Source of the DNA: Collinsella sp.
GTDB taxonomy: Bacteria; Actinomycetota; Coriobacteriia; Coriobacteriales; Coriobacteriaceae
Direction of reading: 5' to 3'
DNA: 14,233 nt
Assembly (NCBI GenBank): GCA_022720335.1
Contig: JAIHVJ010000026.1
Span: forward strand, 1-14,233
Positions 7,201 through 12,894 of the stretch are shown one piece after another. A program made the position numbers and the translations under genes. Position 1 is the stretch's first letter; the number at the start of each line of letters is the position of its first letter. The notes under the pieces were generated by a model. The model had not been told where the DNA came from. It ran no database searches and saw only the letters and a program-made list of their open reading frames with translations.

Positions 7201-8382
7201 GAGCGCACCCTTGGATGCATCCCACGAAAACAGCTCGCAATGCGTCGACTTATCAATATTCTTCTTGCCGTAGGGTGCCGAGACCACGATGGCGAGGTCA
7301 TCGCAAAAATCGCGATCGAGGTCGCCGGCCGCTAGCGAAACGACAGGAGCTGACTGAAGCTGCGTCCAGGAGTCGTTCCCGCCCTTGTTGTGCGTGGTGT
7401 AGTCCGCGGCGTTACCGGCATCGATCTTGACGACGCTTTGCTTCCAGTTGCCGCCCTCCAAGTCATACATGTCGACTACAGCCTTGCGCACGCCGTTCTC
7501 GTCGACATAGCAGCCCGCGTAGACAAAAAGCTCGTCGACGCCGTCGCCATCGACATCGCCCGCCTCGACATCAAAGACGGCGTCGTGCTCTTGCAGGTAA
7601 CCGGCATCCAGGTACTTAAAACGGCCTTCGTACATCATATTAGTGTTGACCGTCACCGGCAGGTGTGTGTCGAGAGTGCGCGTACGCCCGTTGCTAAACG
7701 AGTAGAGGACCAGCTCAACCTTTCCGGCGTATGACTTGCCGTCAATCGTCGTGGAGGAACTGTCGCCGTAGGCACGGAGCTCGGCAACGCGGCTCTTTTT
7801 GCCCGTGCTGGCGTCGCTGCAGAACTCAACACTCGTGGCGTGAATGCCCGAGAAACCGTTGTTGTCGTTGGCGAGTACTGTTGAGGACTCATTGTTGCTT
7901 AGGTACGACCAGGTGCCGCCACCGTAGTCGCTATGCTTGTAGAGATCGCTGTTCGTATCGAATTTGTTGACGTTTTGCCAGAACTTTGCGGCGCCCCACA
8001 CACTTCCATAGCCATCGGTGAGTTTGCTGCTGCCGCCAATGTCACCGCGCTCGACGTTCTCGAGCTTGTCGCGCAGAGTGTAGCGATTGCCATGGCTACC
8101 GTTAGCTGCCATATAGACCTCGCTGCGCGTGGCAAACGTCGTGGGGGTATCAGTGGAATAGGGGCCAATGGTATCGGCCGGAATGTCCTCGCTCGTGCCC
8201 AGACCCAGGGCTTGATAATCCTGCTCGGTCATATCGGTGATTGCGGGCGCGTCTGCCGCCTGGGCAACCTGGGGCGTGGCCGTGAAGCAGGCGACGCTCG
8301 TGGCGATCAACGCAGCAAGCGCCGCCGTCCCAACAAGCGGGATTTTCGACAGCCTACGGATACGGGGATGTGGAACGTACAT
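4294..8382 (-). CDS. Large LPXTG-type cell-wall surface protein with FG-GAP-like repeats, Fn3-like and Ig-like domains
   Basis: The 1362-residue secreted protein has a basic N-terminus and a hydrophobic core, with signal-peptidase cleavage likely after AQA near residue 42. It ends in a sortase signal: LANTG at 1326-1330, a hydrophobic helix, then KRRKTH. FG-GAP/VCBS-like calcium loops are visible: GDVDGDGVDE (about 276), GDLDRDFCDD (about 353), ANLDGLSEQL (about 529) and PDVDNDS (about 673). Residues about 730-970 are rich in alternating-polarity strands and Gly/Ser. An Fn3-like domain (about 1021-1117, with LQPNTEYRFAIAA) and an Ig-like domain (about 1118-1240, with DDDGAQYYCHVGY) follow, then a Pro/Thr/Lys wall-spanning region. 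I chose ATG 8382 because AGG lies 6 bases upstream; ATG 8418 has no ribosome site and would lengthen the signal peptide. Adhesion or glycan binding is likely, but the ligand is unknown. No sortase gene is nearby. Hairpin arrays flank both ends. Confidence 0.9.
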   Translation of the reverse strand: MYVPHPRIRRLSKIPLVGTAALAALIATSVACFTATPQVAQAADAPAITDMTEQDYQALGLGTSEDIPADTIGPYSTDTPTTFATRSEVYMAANGSHGNRYTLRDKLENVERGDIGGSSKLTDGYGSVWGAAKFWQNVNKFDTNSDLYKHSDYGGGTWSYLSNNESSTVLANDNNGFSGIHATSVEFCSDASTGKKSRVAELRAYGDSSSTTIDGKSYAGKVELVLYSFSNGRTRTLDTHLPVTVNTNMMYEGRFKYLDAGYLQEHDAVFDVEAGDVDGDGVDELFVYAGCYVDENGVRKAVVDMYDLEGGNWKQSVVKIDAGNAADYTTHNKGGNDSWTQLQSAPVVSLAAGDLDRDFCDDLAIVVSAPYGKKNIDKSTHCELFSWDASKGALVHVDALGDAGAISLSANGKTMVAANATFGTFAAYDEEGKKTGETVTGLILAGYDWQRSAFDYGASDGSKGLYGALYRYAYFDSESGEFKLSDCKEYRDGLLASYGLMHVPNSAWKDSAQDKRYPCTLAPIALATANLDGLSEQLAVDEVLVGGDVFRDFACNTAQSGAQGLGSMVGTMSMSGQQYNSSNKHDHKGIEQVWISDVKAGSVSGSDRYNESFIAVVGKHRDEDLRKNDDYYWMTASHFSLDENGKVRRGEEQVISESNRRGTTYGTFISLALPDVDNDSVKITYKDRYKVYTNPRVLAVLQDAPYVEDLEQACGYLVLGGTSYGEEKGTGTSQGYTIGAELGVAVEVQTGPPLVAMNASVDFAAEGCYDYRSERTVSASVSYESHAGEGDKAVLYTIPMVYYEYEIENEETGGKGVMAASVSLGAQTSVVNVEAYDRIAKQHNMTPLSYFLTNRSGEPGTYQTTLNGETPVGDSFGLGKPGVTRAYTHDGFNGAAAQSGASIEQTIEVEEGKEQELELGLTLNGSVVMGAKLAKHELFGGLCFGANAGFTTGNSSSESTEYGGTVDNLPEAAQSKYGFVWRLGVNAVDVDKFEADSGDKLGTKDTDQFWIVGYDVKDVEMPDAPAVTGFTANAVDSTSVTFSWDDVLANKSGFSYGVGMLQSNAADAVVNSWKIADNTQTSLKWDGLQPNTEYRFAIAAVKNGSTTETGIRSAIITVKTMPDGMTMTVSGPAADTAERSALEYDSSVECSAGDKLTLSAIGHVTQRNADGSETELAPSYMWYRKGRGETEFKLVGADGNLAAGTASKLEIDLTADDDGAQYYCHVGYNDVGLDTGTTLVNIEAEETAPTTVNATPIRTRRLFSQASAGAKKFLDHTLVNTAGPTDSEGSKDPETPETPTNPDKPKSDNGAKTDTKVKTTTTAKNLANTGDQTFALVATAAAAGATLVVIALIMLIKRRKTH

Positions 8383-8408
8383 GAGGGACCTCGCTTTATT
8401 CGAGTGGA

Positions 8409-8487
8409 GTGGACTCATTTTTGCAAATGATACATCCGATACCCGATATCACGTGTCTCATTTTCGCCAACGGCGTGTCTCATTTTT
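8409..8487 (-). promoter_or_regulatory. Upstream region of the surface-protein gene with repeated AAAATGAGACACG motif
   Basis: Read on the minus strand, AAAATGAGACACG occurs at 8464-8452 and again at 8486-8474, exactly 22 bp apart. A weaker third copy (AAAAATGAGTCCAC) is at 8422-8409, 43 bp further on. A possible -10 box, TATCAT, lies at 8432-8427, 45 bases before the start codon, with no convincing -35 hexamer. Repeats two helical turns apart next to a weak promoter suggest binding of a dimeric activator or repressor. The regulator is unknown. Confidence 0.45.
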
Positions 8488-8536
8488 AAAAGCGGAGGTA
8501 CTGGGGGAGCATCGTCCAAGCTCAAAGCCCATTTCC

Positions 8537-8797
8537 GGGATGCACTTTCCGGAACAACCCTCAACGGGAAAGTGTGTCCCACTTTGGAAGCTGATTGTGG
8601 GACGTAGTTTCCCGTTGGCTCTCTTTGGGAAAGTGCATCCCGTTTCTCGGGCTAATAGTGGGATGCGGTTTCCCGTTGAGCGGCCTTTGGGAAAGCATGT
8701 CCCACTCTAGGCTCAAAATCCAGTCCCCACTTTCCGAAACCCCACCCATCGGGAAAGCACGTCCCACTCTGGACGCATCCCGGGGATTGAACTTCAG
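8537..8797 (+). repeat. Right array: hairpin units of the same family, decaying toward its right end
   Basis: Half-sites start at 8537 (orphan right half), 8566, 8599, 8627, 8660, 8689, 8722, 8751 and, barely recognisable, 8783. The 33-bp spacing within a unit holds for 8566/8599, 8627/8660 and even the decayed pair 8689/8722. Steps between units are 28-29. Orientation is the same as in the left array. The unit at 8566 matches the left unit at 3974 at 54 of 61 positions, and the unit at 8627 matches that at 4034 at 52 of 62. The array fills most of the 479-bp gap upstream of the surface-protein start. The remainder (8798-8861) has no clear gene or terminator, only a weak GGCC-based hairpin near 8805-8826. 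Confidence 0.85.
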
Positions 8798-8861
8798 CTT
8801 ATGAGGCCTTCCATCGATAAAGGGCCGCCACCCGGGAGGGCATTGCATTTAGAAGATGGAC

Positions 8862-9413
8862 CTACTCCCCCAGCACGGCCTTCTTGGCGGCCATCGCCAT
8901 GTTGTCCAGATCCTCCTTGGTGGGATGATCCTTTGCGGCGACCCAGTTGTCGAGCAGCATCTTAAAGCGGGCATTGTCGGGATCTTGCTCGAGCATGGCC
9001 TCGTAGCGTTGCTTAACCGCGGGACCCATCTTGCCCTGGCACATTGCCCAGCCCACAAGCTCGGCATCTCCGGCCAAATTAGAAGACACGCGATCGATAA
9101 TCTGCTGAAAATAGTCCTCGCTGGCACCAAAGCCGCAGGTGCCAAACAAGAAGACGCGCTTGCCGTGCAGGGCGGAGAGCAACGCCGCCACCGAAGACGA
9201 GCATGTACCCTTGTCGCACCAAAAGCCCACGAGCACCGTGTCGGCAGCGCAGGCGCCTTGAGCCTCGAGCGCAACCTGCTCCGGATCCGCGTCATCGCTC
9301 AGTGCGGCGGCGTGGACGAATTCAGCGCCCGCGGCCTGCAGGGCGCGCTTAATCGCCCCCGAAACCATCCTGGTATTACCGCTCTTGCTGTTGACCACCA
9401 TAGAGCACGTCAT
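8862..9413 (-). CDS. Flavodoxin-like protein (BilS-like / Flavodoxin_3 type)
   Basis: This 183-residue cytosolic protein has a flavodoxin fold. The FMN-phosphate loop is NSKSGNTR at residues 8-15. VLVGFWCDKGT (60-70) and VFLFGTCGF (87-95) supply the isoalloxazine-binding loops, and CQGK lies near 125. The FWxDKGT plus CQGK pattern and the tail HPTKEDLDN recall the flavodoxin-like group that includes BilS of gut bilirubin-reducing bacteria. That placement is from memory of family patterns, and no BilR-like reductase gene is beside it. A role as single-electron carrier for an unlinked reductase is likely. ATG 9413 has GAGG 10 bases upstream; a GTG at 9419 adds two residues and has the same GAGG only 4 bases away, so the start is uncertain by two codons. 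The gene is single, and no strong terminator is visible after it. Confidence 0.85.
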   Translation of the reverse strand: MTCSMVVNSKSGNTRMVSGAIKRALQAAGAEFVHAAALSDDADPEQVALEAQGACAADTVLVGFWCDKGTCSSSVAALLSALHGKRVFLFGTCGFGASEDYFQQIIDRVSSNLAGDAELVGWAMCQGKMGPAVKQRYEAMLEQDPDNARFKMLLDNWVAAKDHPTKEDLDNMAMAAKKAVLGE

Positions 9414-9419
9414 AGTCAC

Positions 9420-9614
9420 GTTGCCTCGTTTCCCCCGAAACTCGAGCCATTAATGCAATTTGTTAGAAGCATATCTTAGTACTAACGACGCAGATGTAAA
9501 CCACCGTCTGTCGATTGGCGACGCAGACGACATCTTTGGACAAAATCTCGCAGCGCAAGCCCCATACTTTTTAAAATTTGGGACAGTCAAGCGGCCTGCC
9601 CCCGAATCAATGAC
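9420..9614. other. Gene-free stretch between flavodoxin and ATPase genes
   Basis: No convincing gene is present. A perfect 10-bp palindrome, TTAGTACTAA, stands at 9476-9485, within a wider GTTAG-N15-CTAAC inverted repeat (9462-9486), about 60-70 bases upstream of the flavodoxin start. It could be an operator for that gene. A minus-strand TTGACT near 9590-9585 is a possible -35 box without a good -10 partner. I see nothing else. Confidence 0.35.
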
Positions 9615-9706
9615 AATCGTCACCATAATATGCCATCAATCGTCACCATAATTCACCGTTAATCATCACCTCAAATTACCGTTAATCGTCACCACGTTGC
9701 TGGTAG
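9615..9706 (+). repeat. Four iteron-like direct repeats with exact 23-bp period
   Basis: The core AATCGTCACC starts at 9615, 9638 and 9684, and AATCATCACC at 9661, every 23 bp without exception. Copies 1 and 2 extend to AATCGTCACCATAAT. Copies 2 and 3 share ACCGTT at the end of the unit. The last copy runs into the extended -10 box of the ATPase promoter. Contiguous repeats of this size beside a promoter usually bind a protein cooperatively, either for autoregulation or as replication iterons. No replication gene is present, so regulation is preferred. Confidence 0.8.
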
Positions 9707-9709
9707 AAT
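9684..9709 (+). promoter_or_regulatory. Putative extended -10 promoter of the DUF4143 ATPase gene
   Basis: TGGTAGAAT at 9701-9709 fits an extended -10 (TGn before TAGAAT) and lies 32 bases before the ATG. No good -35 hexamer is seen; the fourth 23-bp repeat occupies that position, so a protein bound there could block or replace -35 contact. Confidence 0.5.
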
Positions 9710-9741
9710 ACATAATCAAAGTAAATAAAGAAGGAGGCAGT

Positions 9742-11007
9742 ATGGATAGATATGTAGACAGATGCATCGATAAGGTAATCAGGCATAATCTCGATATCTT
9801 CGGTGCGGTTCTCATTCAAGGCCCAAAGTGGTGCGGAAAGACCACTACGGCAAAACGTTTTGCTAGATCATCCTTGTCTCTTTCCGATCCAACTGGAAAT
9901 TTTGCCGCCCTCCAGCTGGCTCGAATCGATCCAGCACAGGCAATAGCGGGACCCTCTCCTAGGCTCATCGATGAATGGCAGGAAGAGCCAAAGCTGTGGG
10001 ATGCCGTACGTTTCGAGTGTGACGCAAGACAGGGAGAATCCGGACAGTTTATTCTTACGGGCTCAGCAACGCTGCGAGATTCGAAGCAGCCGATGCATAG
10101 TGGCGTTGGGCGAATAGCTAGGTTGCGAATGGACACCATGACGCTGTTTGAGCTCGGCGTTTCTTCGGGCGCGGCTTCAATTGGAGCGCTGCTTTCCGGA
10201 CACCCCGCCAAGCAGGCGGTCGGATCGATCGCTGGTGTCGCCGGCATCGCCGATTTGCTGTGTCGCGGTGGTTGGCCTCAAGCGATGGGGAAAACAACTG
10301 AAAATGCTATGCGGATTGCCGCTGCTTATGTTGATGGCGTATGCGAATCGGATGTTTCTAGAACTGACGGCGTCAAGCGTGATCCGGTCAAGGTCAGGTC
10401 TCTTTTGACATCGCTTGCGCGAAATGAGTCGACGCTTGCTGGGTCGAAATCCATCGACAAAGATATCGGTACCGGCGTTTCGAAGAATTCGGTCTCCAGA
10501 TACATGGATGCGCTGAGACGAATCAATATCATCGACGATATCCCAGCTTGGCATCCGGCGCTCAGGTCGCCGGTAAAGCTGCGGCAAAGTGCGAAAAGGC
10601 ACCTCGCCGACCCTTCGCTTGCCGTCGCGCTGCTCGGAGCAAATCCGGAGTCATTGGCATCCGACCCGAAGACGCTGGGGCTGCTCTTCGAATCCCTCGT
10701 CCTGCACGACCTTAAGGTCTATGCCGCCGCAAATGACTCATCGGTGTCCCACTACCACGACGCCGACGATCTCGAGGTCGACGCCGTCATACACAGGCGC
10801 GATGGAACTTGGATTGCCGTGGAAGTAAAACTCGGAAGCCCGCAGATCCCCGAGGCATCTGCAAACCTGCTTCGACTCGAGCGCAAGCTGGTCGAACGCG
10901 GCGAGAGGCCTCCCGCGGCCAAACTCATCGTCATCGGGTTCGGCATGCCGGTCCACACAACGCCCGAGGGCATAATCGTTGCCCCCGTTGACACGCTCGC
11001 GCCCTAG
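9742..11007 (+). CDS. AAA+ ATPase with DUF4143 C-terminal domain
   Basis: The 421-residue protein has a P-loop GPKWCGKTT at 27-35, Walker B LIDEWQ at 75-80 and a sensor-like FILTGSAT at 103-110. The DUF4143 domain follows, with a PD-(D/E)XK-like pattern near the C-terminus: LEVDAVIHR, then WIAVEVKLG (about 343-365). Proteins of this family are common and often horizontally spread in gut bacteria, and their function is unsettled. A nuclease-like fold in DUF4143 is family knowledge; activity here is not shown. The start at 9742 has a strong AAGGAGG site just upstream; a TTG at 9697 is unlikely because it lies upstream of the -10 box. Codon choice in the first half (AGA, AGG, ATA, mixed third positions) is less GC-biased than in the neighbours, which supports later acquisition. 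The gene stands alone, convergent with the ABC genes 27 bases away. Confidence 0.9.
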   Translation: MDRYVDRCIDKVIRHNLDIFGAVLIQGPKWCGKTTTAKRFARSSLSLSDPTGNFAALQLARIDPAQAIAGPSPRLIDEWQEEPKLWDAVRFECDARQGESGQFILTGSATLRDSKQPMHSGVGRIARLRMDTMTLFELGVSSGAASIGALLSGHPAKQAVGSIAGVAGIADLLCRGGWPQAMGKTTENAMRIAAAYVDGVCESDVSRTDGVKRDPVKVRSLLTSLARNESTLAGSKSIDKDIGTGVSKNSVSRYMDALRRINIIDDIPAWHPALRSPVKLRQSAKRHLADPSLAVALLGANPESLASDPKTLGLLFESLVLHDLKVYAAANDSSVSHYHDADDLEVDAVIHRRDGTWIAVEVKLGSPQIPEASANLLRLERKLVERGERPPAAKLIVIGFGMPVHTTPEGIIVAPVDTLAP

Positions 11008-11034
11008 CGCTGCGTTATACGTCCCGCGTCTTGC

Positions 11035-12894
11035 TTATTGGGCGAATTGGCTGCGGTAGAGCTCGGCATAGAAGCCGTCCGCCGCCAACAGCTCATCGTG
11101 CGTGCCGCGCTCGATAATCTCGCCGTCGCGCATGACCAGGATGCAATCGGCGTTACGGATCGTCGACAGGCGATGCGCGACGACAAAGCTCGTGCGGCCG
11201 GCCATGAGTTCGTCGAACGCCGCTTGTACCTGCAGCTCGGTACGCGTATCGATGCTCGAGGTCGCCTCGTCCAGCAGCAAGATGGCCGGGTCGGTGAGCA
11301 TGACGCGCGCGATGCACAGCAGCTGTTTTTGACCCTGGCTAAACGTGCCGCCGTCCTCGCCAATCACCGTGTCGTAGCCTTTCGGCAGCTGCACGATAAA
11401 CTTGTGCGCGTGCGCGCGCTTGGCGGCTTCGATAACCTGCTCGCGCGTGGCGTCGGGACAACCGTAGGCGATGTTTTCGGCCACCGTGCCCTCGAACAGC
11501 CACGTATCCTGCAGCACCATGCCGAAGGCGCGGCGCAGGCTTGCGCGCGTGTAGTCACGCGAGGAATGTCCGTCGACCACGATGCGCCCGGCATCGATAT
11601 CGTAAAAGCGCAGCAGCAGGTTGATAAGCGTCGTCTTGCCGCAGCCCGTGGGGCCGACGAGGGCAAAGCGCATGCCGGGCTTGGCGTCGATGCAGATGTC
11701 CCGCAGCAGTTTGCGGTCGGGCACGTAGCTAAAGTCCACATGCTCAAAGACGACCTCGCCCTTCGGGGCAGTGAGCTCAACGGCATCTGCGGCGTCGGGC
11801 TCCTGCTCGCGCGCATCGAGCAGCGCAAACATGCGGCGCGCCGAGGCGTACGCGGTCTGGATCTGCGTGATGACGTTGGTGACTTCGTTGAACGGCTTGG
11901 TGTACTGGTTGGCGTAGGACAGGAAGATCTGCACGCCGCCCACCGTGAGCGCAGCGGGCACGCCCGTGATCACGCCCACGCAGCCGATCACGGCGACCAC
12001 GGCATAGATGATGTTGTTGATAAAGCGCGTGCCGGGGTTAGAGAGCGAACCCATAAACTGTGCACGCTCACCTGCCGTATAGAGCTCGGCGTTGAGCGCG
12101 TCGAAGCGCGCTTGGGCGTTCGGGCCGTAGGCAAACGCATCCACCAGCTTTTGCTCGCCCACATACTCCTCGATATGGCCACCGAGCTGGCCTTGAATAC
12201 GCTGCTGGGCCGTAAAGCTTTTGTTGGAGAACTTGGCGATGGCGCCGGCCGCAAAGATGGAAAGCGGCGTGACGAGCACCACCACGAGCGTCATGGTCAG
12301 GTTGATGGAGAGCATAAACGCGAGCGTGCCCACGATAGTGATGACTCCAGTAAAGAGTTGCGTGAAGCCCTGCAGCAGGCCGTCGCCCACCTGGTCGACA
12401 TCGTTGACCACACGGCTCATAAGGTCGCCGTGGGCATGGCTGTCGATAAAGCTGAGCGGCATGCGGCTGAGCTTGTCGCTCGCCTCCACGCGCATGTCGC
12501 GCACCGTCTCGTAGGACAGGCGGTTAACACAGTAGCCCTGCAGCCACTGGAACGCCGCAGCGCCCATCACGACAATCGCGAGCTTGGTGACAAGCGGCAG
12601 CAGCGCATCGAAGTCCACCTGTCCGGCGGCAACGATGAGATCGATGCCCTCGCCGACGAGGATGGGCGTATAGAGTTGCAGAATCACCGAGATGGCGGCA
12701 CTCACAAACGACGCCGCAAACGAGATGCGGTGCGGACGGACGTAGCCCATCAGGCGGCGAGTCACCGCGCCCACGGGGTAGCGCTCGGGGTCGCCGGGCT
12801 GGCGCGGGCCGTCACCCAGATCGTTGAGGTTATCGCTACCGGACACATTGGCCGTCATCGTGGCGACCGAACCGGAAGAAGTATACGGATTCAT
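11035..12894 (-). CDS. ABC exporter half, canonical ATPase subunit (permease plus NBD)
   Basis: This 619-residue inner-membrane protein has a type-I exporter membrane domain of about six helices (residues ~50-350) and a nucleotide-binding domain. Walker A is GPTGCGKTT (about 413), Walker B is ILLLDEATSS with the catalytic Glu (about 537-545), and the switch His is in VVAHRLSTI (about 568). The signature is FSQGQ rather than LSGGQ (about 517). In heterodimeric exporters such as TM287/288, BmrCD and LmrCD, the subunit with the intact Glu and His often carries the altered signature, which faces the partner's degenerate site. The ATG directly abuts the TAA of the upstream gene (TAAATG), and AGGAGG lies 8 bases upstream inside that gene, so translation is coupled. 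The first ~40 residues are a polar extension. Substrate is unknown; drug or lipid export is typical of the family. Confidence 0.93.
   Translation of the reverse strand: MNPYTSSGSVATMTANVSGSDNLNDLGDGPRQPGDPERYPVGAVTRRLMGYVRPHRISFAASFVSAAISVILQLYTPILVGEGIDLIVAAGQVDFDALLPLVTKLAIVVMGAAAFQWLQGYCVNRLSYETVRDMRVEASDKLSRMPLSFIDSHAHGDLMSRVVNDVDQVGDGLLQGFTQLFTGVITIVGTLAFMLSINLTMTLVVVLVTPLSIFAAGAIAKFSNKSFTAQQRIQGQLGGHIEEYVGEQKLVDAFAYGPNAQARFDALNAELYTAGERAQFMGSLSNPGTRFINNIIYAVVAVIGCVGVITGVPAALTVGGVQIFLSYANQYTKPFNEVTNVITQIQTAYASARRMFALLDAREQEPDAADAVELTAPKGEVVFEHVDFSYVPDRKLLRDICIDAKPGMRFALVGPTGCGKTTLINLLLRFYDIDAGRIVVDGHSSRDYTRASLRRAFGMVLQDTWLFEGTVAENIAYGCPDATREQVIEAAKRAHAHKFIVQLPKGYDTVIGEDGGTFSQGQKQLLCIARVMLTDPAILLLDEATSSIDTRTELQVQAAFDELMAGRTSFVVAHRLSTIRNADCILVMRDGEIIERGTHDELLAADGFYAELYRSQFAQ

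Noticed and set aside
8501..8874. Inverted 9-bp pair CTGGGGGAG / CTCCCCCAG flanking the right array as element ends
   Set aside because: The right copy is the last codons of the flavodoxin gene; the match is short and probably chance.
9460..9651. 63-codon open frame upstream of the ATPase
   Set aside because: Non-ATG start, no ribosome site, and its end overlaps the 23-bp repeats.
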